DNA from: JAJPHF01 sp035293805
GTDB taxonomy: Bacteria; Chloroflexota; UBA6077; JAJPHF01
Reading direction: 5' to 3'
DNA: 64,000 bases
Assembly: GCA_035293805.1 (NCBI GenBank)
Contig: DATGMD010000018.1
Span: forward strand, 62,001 to 126,000
Shown in pieces: positions 49,919-59,400 of the stretch. The notes beneath the pieces were generated by a model, which was not told the DNA's origin, searched no databases, and saw only the letters and a list, made by a program, of their open reading frames with translations. The first letter of the stretch is position 1, and the number at the start of each line of letters is the position of its first letter. The translations under genes were made by a program, and so were the position numbers.

Positions 49919-50665
49919 TTAGCCGCCGGCGCTGCCGAGGGCGCGCGGGTCGTAGAACGGGGCGTCGAGCACGTCGCCCACGGCCTGCTCGCGCAGCGCG
50001 CGGTAGTAGCGATGCGGGTCGCCGGCGAGCACCGAGCCGTGGTGGCAGGCCAGCGTGTCCACGGCGAGCGGCTCGACCGCGTCGAGCGCCACCTCCAGAT
50101 GCTTCTGCGACGGCAGAAGCCCCGAGAAGCGGCAGAACGCCACGACTTCTGCCGAGCGGTCCTCGCTCGTGACGGGCTCGCGGTCGCCCGGCTGCATGAA
50201 CAGGTCCGAGGTGAACAGCAAGCGGTCCGTCTCGTCGTAGACGAGCATGCTGTCCCAGTAGTGGACCCAGGGCGTGACCACCGCGCGCAGCGTCTTGCGG
50301 CCCAGCGCCAGCGTCTCCTCGTGGCCCAGCGCGCGAGCCGGCCGCTCGCTGAAGTCGCTCACCGTGACCGCCGCGCCGAGCGGACTGCAGACGGGCTCGG
50401 CGTGCGGCGCGAGCGCCAGGAACTGGTTCAGCGAGCCGCACTCATCCATCTCGAAGTGAGGGATGAGCAGGTAGCGGAGCGCGGCGGGGTCGATCAGGCG
50501 GCGCACAGCGTCGTGGACTAGCCCGTACATGCCGCGCAGTCCCGTCTCCACCATCGCGGGCTGCTCGTCGCGGATCAGGAAGCAGCCGAAGCTGATCGGT
50601 GCGCCGGGCGGAAACACGCTGATCCGAAACACGTCCGGGGCGATCTCGCTGATCGTGGCTTCCAT
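49919..50665 (-). CDS. ODP-type MBL-fold metallo-hydrolase (flavodiiron-like)
   Basis: Metallo-beta-lactamase-fold protein of 248 residues. The di-iron motif HFEMDECG (His70, Glu72, Asp74, Glu75), a further His in VTPWVHYWDSMLVYDE, Asp in LLFTSDLF and His in LACHHGSVL match the ODP group (oxygen-binding di-iron proteins, the N-terminal half of flavodiiron proteins) rather than HxHxDH hydrolases. No flavodoxin domain is attached. Such proteins sense or reduce oxygen or NO. The start at 50665 follows GAGGGAGC and has a good promoter. Confidence 0.88.
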   Translation of the reverse strand: MEATISEIAPDVFRISVFPPGAPISFGCFLIRDEQPAMVETGLRGMYGLVHDAVRRLIDPAALRYLLIPHFEMDECGSLNQFLALAPHAEPVCSPLGAAVTVSDFSERPARALGHEETLALGRKTLRAVVTPWVHYWDSMLVYDETDRLLFTSDLFMQPGDREPVTSEDRSAEVVAFCRFSGLLPSQKHLEVALDAVEPLAVDTLACHHGSVLAGDPHRYYRALREQAVGDVLDAPFYDPRALGSAGG

Positions 50666-50710
50666 AAGCTCCCTCGTCCTTGCGGGGCTGACAGCCCGCG
50701 CTTGCTCGCT

Positions 50711-50739
50711 ACTATCCCGCACGCCAGGGCCGCGGTCAA
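50711..50739 (-). promoter_or_regulatory. Promoter for the ODP-hydrolase/TetR operon
   Basis: On the minus strand TTGACC (50734-50739) and GATAGT (50711-50716) with a 17-bp spacer, about 45 bp before the ATG at 50665. The remainder of the 319-bp gap 50666-50984 shows nothing further. Confidence 0.65.
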
Positions 50740-50984
50740 GGCTCGCGCTCGGCCTCATCGCGACGGCCGGCGCGCCAGACTATGCCAATCGCCGAGATGT
50801 GAGCCAATCGTAAGCGCCACCGGCCCCGCTGTGAGCGGTGCTGTGAGCCGCGCCGCCTATCGTGGAGTCGAGCCAGAGGCGCAGCGGCGCCCGAAGCGGT
50901 CGGGCGGGTCAGGCGCTCTGGCCTGGGTCGCACGCCACCGCACGCGCCACCGCGGGCGATGGTGCCGCGAAAGGAGCTGCCACG

Positions 50985-51221
50985 ATGCGCGAGCTATGTG
51001 TGGTCCTACTGATAATCGCCCTGTCGCTCGGCGGTCTGGAGCTGCTGGCCTACGCGCTCCGGCTACCCCTGGCCAGCGGCCTGAACACGGCGGACGGGGC
51101 GCTGGTGCCGGCGCCCGCCGTCTCCTCGCCGAGCCTGGTCTGCCCCAGCCGGACGGTCGACTACTACGCGCGAATCGGGCTCCTGCAGCAGTTGGTGCCG
51201 TTGGAGCCGCCCTGCGACTGA
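50985..51221 (+). CDS. Small membrane-anchored protein
   Basis: Protein of 78 residues with one hydrophobic helix (LCVVLLIIALSLGGLELLAYAL) at the N-terminus and a short extracytoplasmic tail containing two Cys (VCPSRT and PPCD), which might form a disulfide. No family recognised. AAAGGAGC precedes ATG 50985. Upstream in-frame alternatives are poor. Position between the TetR/ODP genes (divergent) and the acyl-CoA-dehydrogenase-fold enzyme gives no functional hint. Confidence 0.6.
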   Translation: MRELCVVLLIIALSLGGLELLAYALRLPLASGLNTADGALVPAPAVSSPSLVCPSRTVDYYARIGLLQQLVPLEPPCD

Positions 51222-51565
51222 GCCGCGCCGTGACCCTCGTGCCGGGCCGCGCCAATTGCCGTGGCGTGGCCCGCGCCGCCGGCCCGCGCGCGGCGTGGAC
51301 GAGTTATGGCTGGCGCTCCTGCCTCCGCCCGGCACGGGCCTTGACGGCCTGGTCCGTCTCATGGAGCAGATGCGCGAGCTAGCCAGCGGCTAACGGTTGG
51401 CGCGCGCCCTCATCGCTGGACTTCCGCTCGGCGCTCGGCCTATGATCGCGTACAAGCCGGGCGCTGGCGTGTGCGCGCTGGCTGAGGTGTCCGGCGGCGG
51501 CTGCAACAGCCAGCCTCGCGCCCTGCGCTGCTTCGCGCCTGGCCCGAGGCGTCAGGGAGGGCAGC
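51222..51565. other. Intergenic stretch with one doubtful short frame
   Basis: Only candidate is a 32-codon frame from GTG 51295 ending at 51393 (VDELWLALLPPPGTGLDG, then VRLMEQMRELASG), amphipathic but without a ribosome binding site. No RNA gene or repeat is seen in the 344 bp. Confidence 0.3.
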
Positions 51566-52768
51566 ATGCGACGCGGCAACGCGGTGACGGCACCAACGGT
51601 CGAGGAGCTTGCGGCGCGGGCGGAGGCCCTGCTGCCGCGGCTGCGGGAGCGGGCGGCCCTCGCGGAGGACCTGCGCCGGGTGCCCGACGAGACTATCGCG
51701 GAGTTCCGCGAGGCGGGCTTCTTCCGCCTGTTCCAACCCGCGCGTTACGGTGGCTACGAGCTGGACTACGGCCCCGTGCAGGTCGCGTTGGGCAGTGTGC
51801 TAGGCCGGGCGTGCGGCTCCAGCGCCTGGGTGCAGAGCGTGGTCGCCTGCCACGCCTGGCTGCTCGGCATGTTCCCGCAGGCGGCCCAGGACGCCGTGTG
51901 GGGCGACGATCCCGACACGCTGCTCTCGACCGCTATCTCGATGCGCACGGGCCTCGCGCGCTCGGTGGCCGGCGGCTACGAGGTCGCGGGACACTGGGAG
52001 TTCTCCAGCGGCGTCGACGCCGTGCAGTGGGTGATGGTGTTCGTGCCCGGCGAGGCGGCGGGCGGTCCGCCGCCGATGCACGTTTGCCTGCTGCCGCGCG
52101 CCGACTGGCAGATCGTCGACAATTGGTACGCGACCGGCCTGCGCGGTACCGGGAGCAAGGACGTCGTGGTCGCGGGCGCGTTCGTCCCCGAGGAGCGGGC
52201 CGTTGCTCTCGACCTGCTGGGCAGCGGGCGCGGCCCGGGTGGGGCGCTGCCCGATGCCGCGCACATCTATCGCCTGCCGCTGTTCCCGGTCTTCCCGTAC
52301 AACCTCGTTGGCCCGGCGCTCGGCATCGCGCGCGGCGCCGTGGAGGAGTACGTCGCACAGACGACGGCGCGCCCCGACCGGCGGGAGATGGCGACGCGCC
52401 ACTTGCGGATCGCGGAGGCGAGCGCCGAGGTGGACGCCGCGGAAGCGCTACTGCGCGCCGATGCGGCAGAGATCAAGCGGCTGGGCGCGGCGGGCGGGCC
52501 GATCCCCCTGGAGGCGCGCGTGCGCTGGCTGCGCGACCTCGCCTTCGCGGCGCAGCTCTGCCAGCGCGCCGCGGACCGGCTGGCCACGGCGGCAAGCGCC
52601 CATGCCGTCTTGGAGCCCAGCCCGCTGCAGCGGGCGTCCCGCGACCTCCACGCCATCGTCAGCCACGTCGGCCTGTGCTGGGACCAGCTCGGCGTGTCCT
52701 ACGGCCGCGTGCGCGTGGGCCTCGACCCCGCCAACCCCTTCCTCGGCCCCGCGAACGCGCCCAGCTAG
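51566..52768 (+). CDS. Acyl-CoA-dehydrogenase-fold flavin monooxygenase (HsaA/group D type)
   Basis: Protein of 400 residues with the three-part acyl-CoA-dehydrogenase fold: helical N-terminal (DETIAEFREAGFFRLFQPARYGGYELDYG), central beta (EVAGHWEFSSGVDAVQWVMVF, YATGLRGTGSKDVVVAGAFVPEER) and helical C-terminal (SRDLHAIVSHVGLCWDQLG). No catalytic Glu of true dehydrogenases is evident; the GTGSxD string and final LHAIVSHV are typical of HpaB/HsaA-like FMN/FAD hydroxylases acting on phenols, steroids or dibenzothiophene. AGGGAGGGC precedes ATG 51566. The next gene converges 5 bp beyond its stop. Confidence 0.9.
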   Translation: MRRGNAVTAPTVEELAARAEALLPRLRERAALAEDLRRVPDETIAEFREAGFFRLFQPARYGGYELDYGPVQVALGSVLGRACGSSAWVQSVVACHAWLLGMFPQAAQDAVWGDDPDTLLSTAISMRTGLARSVAGGYEVAGHWEFSSGVDAVQWVMVFVPGEAAGGPPPMHVCLLPRADWQIVDNWYATGLRGTGSKDVVVAGAFVPEERAVALDLLGSGRGPGGALPDAAHIYRLPLFPVFPYNLVGPALGIARGAVEEYVAQTTARPDRREMATRHLRIAEASAEVDAAEALLRADAAEIKRLGAAGGPIPLEARVRWLRDLAFAAQLCQRAADRLATAASAHAVLEPSPLQRASRDLHAIVSHVGLCWDQLGVSYGRVRVGLDPANPFLGPANAPS

Positions 52769-52773
52769 CGGAT

Positions 52774-53919
52774 TCAGCGCCCCATGCTCTGGTGTGCCTG
52801 CTCGACGTAAGTCATGTCGTAGTACTTCGAGGGCGGGGGCAGCGGCTCTTGCAGCACGCCTAGCTCCACGAGCGACTTCTGCACGCCCTCGTAGGCCGCC
52901 GGGTTCGCGCGGCCGTCGAGCGACCACTCCGGATCGTTGCGGCCGCGGTCGTAGCTGCGCTGGAAGGTGTCGCGCGTGAGGTTGATCTTCGGCCCGAGGA
53001 TGGCAAACATCTCCTCCTCGTTAGCCGGGTCGGCCATCCAGGCAGCGGCCCCGAGCGCGGCGCGGATGTAGCGGACCAGGATCTCGCCGTGGTCGCGCGC
53101 CCAGTCCTTGTGGACGACGTGACCGTTGCCGGCGTAGTTGCCTGGGTTCAGGTACTTCGGGCGCAAGTTATCCAGCCGGCGGAAGCCCTCTTGTTCGATG
53201 CGGTAGTCGAAGGGATCGGTGAGCAGCGACGCGGCCACCCCGCCGGCTTGCAGCGCGGCGTAGCGGGCGCTGCTGGAGCCCGCGTAGGTGATGTCGTAGT
53301 CGTCGTCCTGCACGCCGTTCGCGCGGGCCATCGTCTTGAAGAAGTAGACGGTGTTGTCCTTGGGGCCGCCGAGCATGACGGTCTTGCCCTTGAGGTCGGC
53401 ATAGCTGGTCATGTCGGGCCGCACGATCAGGCCATTGTGCAGCGGCCCGGTCGTCTCCTGCATGATGATCTCCAGCGGCGCGCCGCCGCTGGCCTCGATC
53501 GTCTGCATGGTGTCGCTCAGCGAGCAGCCGCCGATCTCGGCGGCCCGCGCCAGCACTTGCTGGCACACCGCGGCCGACTGGCCCGTGATCGCCGTCTCTA
53601 CGGTGAGGCCCTCGGCGGCGAAAAAGCCCTTCTCCTGCGAGATGATCGTCGGCACGAGGTTCCAGCCCAGCGTGGTCGCGGCGTAGGTGAGCGTCACGGG
53701 CGCGGCCGCGGCCGGCGAGCCCGCCGTGCCGGACGCGCCGCTTGCAGCCCCACCCGCCGCGTTGGCCGCGGGCGCGCTCGGGCTGGCGGCCGGGGCGCTG
53801 CAGGCGACGCTCGCCGCCAGCGCGAGCGCCAGGCCCAGGGCGCCGACGCGGCCGGCCGCCCCGGCCGCGCGGCCTCCACGTCGCCTGCCTCCGATCGTTC
53901 CCACGAGGGCGCTCCGCAT
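52774..53919 (-). CDS. ABC substrate-binding lipoprotein (NMT1/SsuA-like)
   Basis: Type-2 binding-fold protein of 381 residues: a basic leader, signal core (GALGLALALAASVAC, lipobox Cys near 40), Ala/Ser/Gly linker, then NLVPTIISQEKGFFAAEGLTVET, DLKGKTVMLGGPKDNTVYFF, SLLTDPFDYRIEQEGF. Relatives carry sulfonates, nitrate or pyrimidine precursors. ATG 53919 follows GGAAGGGAGC and a TTGACA promoter. It converges with the flavin-monooxygenase gene, ending 5 bp from it; the two may belong to one metabolic unit. No permease or ATPase nearby. Confidence 0.92.
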   Translation of the reverse strand: MRSALVGTIGGRRRGGRAAGAAGRVGALGLALALAASVACSAPAASPSAPAANAAGGAASGASGTAGSPAAAAPVTLTYAATTLGWNLVPTIISQEKGFFAAEGLTVETAITGQSAAVCQQVLARAAEIGGCSLSDTMQTIEASGGAPLEIIMQETTGPLHNGLIVRPDMTSYADLKGKTVMLGGPKDNTVYFFKTMARANGVQDDDYDITYAGSSSARYAALQAGGVAASLLTDPFDYRIEQEGFRRLDNLRPKYLNPGNYAGNGHVVHKDWARDHGEILVRYIRAALGAAAWMADPANEEEMFAILGPKINLTRDTFQRSYDRGRNDPEWSLDGRANPAAYEGVQKSLVELGVLQEPLPPPSKYYDMTYVEQAHQSMGR

Positions 53920-54057
53920 GCTTCCTGCTCCCTTCCCGTGGTGTCCGTCACCCGCTGCTAGCGCGTCAGGCGGAAGACTCGAGCGCCGCAGTCGCGGCAG
54001 ACCGCCACGTTCGGTCTCCCTGGCCCAGGGCCCCGGTCGCCGGGGGCGTTTGCTGCT

Positions 54058-54086
54058 ACTATGGCGCCCGGCTCCCGCGCTGTCAA
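54058..54086 (-). promoter_or_regulatory. Sigma70-type promoter for the 52774 substrate-binding gene
   Basis: On the minus strand TTGACA (54081-54086) and CATAGT (54058-54063) with a 17-bp spacer, about 140 bp before ATG 53919. The rest of 53920-54295 contains no other recognisable feature. Confidence 0.65.
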
Positions 54087-54295
54087 CGGCTGTGCGGGGG
54101 GGCGGCGTGGCGCCCACCGGGCGGCCGGCCGGGTCCCGCAGCCGGCCGTGAAGGTACGGTTAATGGCAGCCGTAGGATGGGCGCAGGGGAATGCAGGAAA
54201 AGACGTGAACCGCTACATTGTGGGCGCAGACCGGCCCAGGGAGTGACGGGCCGCCCTTGGCAGGCCCGAGCGAGGCGGCCGGCGGAGGGAGCGCC

Positions 54296-55768
54296 ATGGA
54301 CGAGCAGGAACAGGCGCGTGCGACCGGGGCGGGCGCGGGTCTACGGTGGCGCCGACGGGGGCTGGTAGCGGGCGCGGCCACCATCCTGGCTGCCGTGCTG
54401 GCCAGGGCGTCCGAGCGCGTGGCGCAGGCCACCGACGGCTCGCCGCTCATCGTCGCGGCGAACAACACGGCCACCGGCCAGACCGTTCTCAATCGCAGCA
54501 ATTCCACCGCGGGCACGGCGTTGGAGGTCGACAACAACAACGGCGACGCGATCTACGCAACGGCGCTGAACGGCCGGGGCGTGTACGCGAACACTGTCAA
54601 CGGCACGAGCGCGGCGATGGAGGCGAACAGCAGCACCGTCGGCATCACGGTAATCGCGGGCGGCCACGGCGTCAGCTCGCAGACGACCGCGACGACCGCG
54701 AGCGGCGCCGCCTCGCTCTTTGGCTATAGCTGGGGCAGCGTCACCCCGCCGAATTCGACCTACGCGGTGCGCGGCGACTCCATGGGCTACGTTGGCGTGC
54801 GCGGCAACTCCGGCTTCAGCCTCGGGGCCATGTACCCCGGCGCGGCCAGCATCGGCGTGCTGGGCGTCTCCGACCCGAACGACTCCCGCGCGCTCGCCAC
54901 CCCCGCCCAGCCGGCGGGCGTCTACGGCCTCTCCAACTCCTCCGTGGCTGGCGTGGTCGGCCAGTCGAACGGCGGCAACGGCGTCTACGGCGCGTCCACC
55001 AGCAACGTGGGCGTGCTCGGCACCTCCACGTCGAGCCACGGCCTCTACGGCGCGTCCACCAACGGCTACGGCGTCTACGCCACCTCCACCAACAGCGCCG
55101 GCGTCGTGGCGAGCGCGAACAGCGGCGTCGGCGTGCAGGGCACCTCGAACGGCAACGTGGGCGTGCTGGGCACGTCCAGCTCCAGCATCGGCGGCTACTT
55201 CTCCTCCACTTCGGCCACGGGACTCTATGCCAGCGGGCCGGCCGCCGGCTACGCCGCACGGTTCGACGGGCCGGTGCTGGTGAACGGCAACTTCACGGCG
55301 ATGGGCGGCTCCAAGTCCGCAGCGGTGCCGCACCCGGACGGCAGCCATCGCCGGCTGTACTGCGTGGAGAGCCCGGAGTCGTGGTTCGAGGACTTCGGTC
55401 AGGACCAGCTGGTTAACGGCCGGGCGCGGGTGTCGCTCGATCGCGATTTCGCGGCGCTGGTCCAGGGCGATCACTACCAGGTGTTCCTGACGCTCAAGGG
55501 CGACTGCAACGGGCTCTACGTCAGCGATCAGTCGCCCGCCGGCTTCGAGGTGCGGGAGCTAAAGGGCGGCACGAGCAACGCGCCGTTCAACTACCGCGTC
55601 GTCGCCAAGCGGAAGGACATCCCGGGCGTCCGGCTGGAGAAAGTGGACGTCCCGGCGGTGCCGCAGCGGCCGGCCGCGCCGTTACCACCGCCCACGATCA
55701 CGCCTCTCCCCGCGCCGGCGATCCATCCCGAGGACACGCCCCAGCCGCCCGGCCACCACGGGCGCTAA
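54296..55768 (+). CDS. Exported repeat protein with GVYG/GVLG tandem repeats
   Basis: Protein of 490 residues. The N-terminal LRWRRRGLVAGAATILAAVLARA is a probable Tat/Sec signal. From about residue 170 to 325 it has tandem units of 8-16 residues (GVYGLSNSSVAGVVGQSNGG, GVYGASTSNVGVLGTSTSS, GLYGASTNGYGVYATSTNSA), likely a beta-solenoid or trimeric fibre. The C-terminal domain (SAAVPHPDGSHRRLYCVESPESWFEDFG, LDRDFAALVQGDHYQVFLTL) is like those ending tail-fibre-type proteins of Chloroflexota and cyanobacteria, followed by a Pro-rich tail. Surface adhesion or structure is the best guess. Confidence 0.85.
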   Translation: MDEQEQARATGAGAGLRWRRRGLVAGAATILAAVLARASERVAQATDGSPLIVAANNTATGQTVLNRSNSTAGTALEVDNNNGDAIYATALNGRGVYANTVNGTSAAMEANSSTVGITVIAGGHGVSSQTTATTASGAASLFGYSWGSVTPPNSTYAVRGDSMGYVGVRGNSGFSLGAMYPGAASIGVLGVSDPNDSRALATPAQPAGVYGLSNSSVAGVVGQSNGGNGVYGASTSNVGVLGTSTSSHGLYGASTNGYGVYATSTNSAGVVASANSGVGVQGTSNGNVGVLGTSSSSIGGYFSSTSATGLYASGPAAGYAARFDGPVLVNGNFTAMGGSKSAAVPHPDGSHRRLYCVESPESWFEDFGQDQLVNGRARVSLDRDFAALVQGDHYQVFLTLKGDCNGLYVSDQSPAGFEVRELKGGTSNAPFNYRVVAKRKDIPGVRLEKVDVPAVPQRPAAPLPPPTITPLPAPAIHPEDTPQPPGHHGR

Positions 55769-55844
55769 CCCCGCCCAGCCCCGGTCGGCAGCAGTGACGG
55801 CGCGGGCTGCCCGGACGCGGCGGGCAACCCGCGCCGCCGCTCGG

Positions 55845-56357
55845 CTAGCTCCGCTCCGGGAGCGAGCCCCGCGTCGCCGACCGCAGCAACACCAGCAGCA
55901 GGATGAGCTGCGCTAGCGGTACCAGGATGTCCCAGTAGAGGATGACGCCCGCGTTGCCCGGCGCGTAGTTGTGGGCCACGAGGATGTCGCGAATGTGCCC
56001 GTAGGCGGCGCCCTCCAGGAACACGGCGAAGCCGACGATCGTGGCGCCCCAGAACCCGCCACGGAACCACTGGCAGAGGATGCCCAGCACGCCGAAGGCC
56101 AGGTTCGCGACCGCGACCTCGAACTGGAAGGGGCTGCCCGGCGGCCAGCCGATGAGTGCCGCCGTCGCCGCGGCCTGGAAAGCGTGCGCGTAGAAGCCCA
56201 GGAGCCCCGCGATGCCGACGTTGATCAGGAGCGACCACTGCAGCAGCACCTCGACGAGTCGGCGCGCGGTGACAGGCTTCCGGCCGACCCAGAGCTGGAT
56301 GGCGGCCCCGACCACCACGACCACCTGGTAGAAGACGTACAGAAGGTCGGCTCTAAT
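55845..56357 (-). CDS. DUF6790-like membrane protein with probable ATT start
   Basis: Membrane protein of about 170 residues with four helices (LLYVFYQVVVVVGAAIQLWVG, LLINVGIAGLLGFYAHAF, FGVLGILCQWFRGGFWGATIVGFAVF, LVPLAQLILLLVLL). No ATG or GTG allows the whole first helix. An ATT at 56357 lies exactly 7 nt after AGGAGG (56365-56370) and gives a complete helix; GTG 56324 would cut it to 14 residues and has no ribosome binding site. The family is likely DUF6790, of unknown function. Confidence 0.75.
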   Translation of the reverse strand: MRADLLYVFYQVVVVVGAAIQLWVGRKPVTARRLVEVLLQWSLLINVGIAGLLGFYAHAFQAAATAALIGWPPGSPFQFEVAVANLAFGVLGILCQWFRGGFWGATIVGFAVFLEGAAYGHIRDILVAHNYAPGNAGVILYWDILVPLAQLILLLVLLRSATRGSLPERS

Positions 56358-56439
56358 CGGTGCACCTCCTCAGTGCCGCACGCGGCGCCGGCGGGGCTGT
56401 CCCGCCGGCGCCGCGCGCTGGCAGGTGGCAGCTCTGCCT

Positions 56440-59400
56440 CTACCCGCGTCGACGCCAGCGCAGCGCAGCCAGGCCGAGCAGGCCGATCCCCAACATCGCG
56501 GCAGTGTCTGACTCGGGAATCACCGGCACCGCCGGCAAGGCGGCCGGCCCGGCCCCGGGCGCGGCAAACGGCGCGGCCGGCACCGGCACCAGGGGCGGCG
56601 GGGGCGGGGGGAGCACGATGGGCGGCGCGGGCGGCAGCAGCGGCGCGCCCCCCGGGCCAGGCGCCACCGTGACCGTGAGGGTCCCGCCCGCCTGCGGCGC
56701 CACGCCCGGGTCCGCCACCATCCCGCTACAGGTCGTCCGCCCGCTCGCATCGGCCGGCGGGCACAGCACCTGCCGGCTGCCGGCCGGGGCGCCGGCCGCG
56801 TTCACGATCGGGATCGTCAGGGTGGCCACGGCGCCGGGCGGCAGCCCCGTGAGGCCCCCCGTGACGGTGAAGCTGCCCGTCTCGACGAGCTGGAGGCAGT
56901 TGGGGCTCCCCGGGCAGGGGCCACGCTGGATCGTGGCGGTGAAGCTGAGCGTCGGGCCGGGCGGCAGAGTGGCATAGCAGACCGTCCCGACGCCCCGACA
57001 GTCGGATGGCGGCGCCGTCGGCGTGGGGGTGATCGACGTCGGCGTGGCCGCGGGCACGAGAGCGGTGCTGGTCGCGGTGGCCGTGGCCGTCGCCGTCGCG
57101 GTAGGAAGGGCCGGGGTGCTGGTTGGCGTAGCCGTGCTCGTCGGCGTGGCCGTGGGAGTGCGGGTGGCCGTCGGGCTGGCCGTGCTCGTCGCGGTGGCGG
57201 TGCTCGTGCTCGTGGGCGTGGGCGTGGGGCCGAGCTGCTCGGCGAGCTTCGCCACAAACGCATCGCTGGGGCCGCCGCCAAAGGTGCGCTGGAACGCCCC
57301 TGCCGTGGTGGGGAAATTCGTCGATAAGGTGATCCCCGTGACGTAGGCATTGCAACTGGTAGCGCACCCGGGGTCTACCGCAATGCCGACGCCGGCATCA
57401 TCGCCGCTGCCGCCGAGGTAGGTGGAGTAGAGGAGCGCCGACCCCGTCGCGTTCAGCTTCGCCACGAAGGCGTCGCCTGTTACGCTGCCACCGCCGAACG
57501 TCGGCTGGAACGCCCCCAGGACGGGGAAGTTCGTCGAGACGGTGTCTCCCGTGACGTAGGCGTTGCCGGCCCCGTCCACCGCGATGCTGGCGCCTGTGTC
57601 CAAGCCGCTGCCGCCGAGGTAGGTAGAGTAGAGGAGAGCCGACCCCGTCGCGTTTAACTTCGCTACGAAGGCGTCGCCCGGGCCGCCGCCAAACGTGGGC
57701 TGGACGACGCCCGGTGTGATAGGGAAGTTGGGCGAAGCAGTGGACCCACTGACGTAGGCGTTGCAACTGGTAGCGCACCCGGGGTCTAGCGCGATGCCAA
57801 AGCTGGTGTCCTCGCCGCTGCCGCCGAGGTAGGTGGAGTAGAGGAGCGCCGACCCCGTCGCGTTCAGCTTCGTCACGAAGGCGTCACTAGTGCCGCCGCC
57901 ATACGTGGGCTGGATGACGCCCGCGGTGGTGGGGAAGTTGGCCGAACCGGTCCTTCCCGCGACGTAGGCGTTGCCGCTGCCGTCCACCGCAATGCCGACG
58001 CCGAAGTCGTCGCCGCTGCCGCCGAGGTAGGTGGAGTAGACGAGAGCGGTCCCCGTCGCGTTCAGCTTCGCCACGAAGGCGTCATCGGTGCCGCCGCCAT
58101 ACGTGGGCTGGAACGCCCCCGGGGTGGTGGGGAAGTTGGCCGAGCCGGTGTCTCCCGTGACGTAAGCGTTGCCGCCGCCGTCCACCGCGATGCCAAGACT
58201 GCTGTCGTCGCCGCTACCCCCGAGGTAGGTGGAGTAGAGGAGAGCCGACCCCGTCGCGTTCAGCTTCGCCACGAAAGCATTTCTCGTGCCACGGAGGGTC
58301 GTCTGGAACGCCCCCGGGGTGGTGGGGAAGTTGGGCGATTCAGTGTCTCCCGAGACGTAGGCGTTGCAGTTGGCCGTGCATCCCGGGTCTAGCGCGATGT
58401 GGCCGCCAGCATCCAAGCCGCTGCCGCCGAGGTAGGTAGAGTAGAGGAGAGCCGATCCGGTCGCGTTCAGCTTCGCCACGAAGGCATCACCCGTGCTGCC
58501 CCCAAACGTGGGCTGGAACGCCCCCGGCGTGGTGGGGAAGTTGGCCGAGCCGGCGGTTCCGGTGACGTAGGCATTGCCGGCCCCGTCCACCGCGATGCCA
58601 AAGCCAGCGTCACTGCCACTGCCGCCCAGGTAGGTGGAGTAGGCCAGCACCACCGGGTCGAGCACCAGCGGGCGGCTGGCATCATACGCGCCCACCGCGA
58701 ACCGGACCTGCTCCTCCTCCACCACGTAGCCGCCCGCGACCGGCTGTCGCCCGCCCGGCCCCTCCTGGTAGATCACGGGTGCGCGCTGGACGACCGGCCC
58801 GCCCGCGGTCTGCACCACCAGGTCGCCCACCGCGTCCACCGCCAGGCGGTCCGCCCCCTCAAAGCGCAGCCGGATAGCGGTCGGGTCCGCGCCCGGCGCC
58901 ACGACGAAGTCGTATTCGAGCTGCTGCCGGTCGCCGTGGTAGACCAGGTCCACCCCCGGATACACGGCCTGGTACTGCACCTGGGCGTAGGTGGGCACGT
59001 GCGTGTGCCACTGGGCCGGATCGTTGCCCACCAAGTAGTTCACCGTGCCCGGCAACGCCTGCTGCCCGACCACGGCCGGCTCGGGGTTCGCTCCCACCAG
59101 CTGCAGGCGCAGGACCGGCGCCGTCGTGGCCGCGGTCGCGTCGGGTGGGGGAGGGAGCGAGTCCCGTTGGGCGGTGGAGGCATCCCGGCCCTCTGGCGGC
59201 GGGGAGTCCGAGGCGGCGGGCGGGCGCAGGGCCAGCACGGCCTCCTGAGGAGTCAGGAACAGGGTGTAGCCAGAGCCGTGGGCGAGGAACGCGACTTGGG
59301 GGTCGGTCTGACCCGCGTTGGCCTCGAAGCTGAGCGGCAGCTGCCCGTACGCCGCCCGCAGGGCCTTCGCGGGCGGCGGCGGGGGCGCCCCGGCGGCCAC

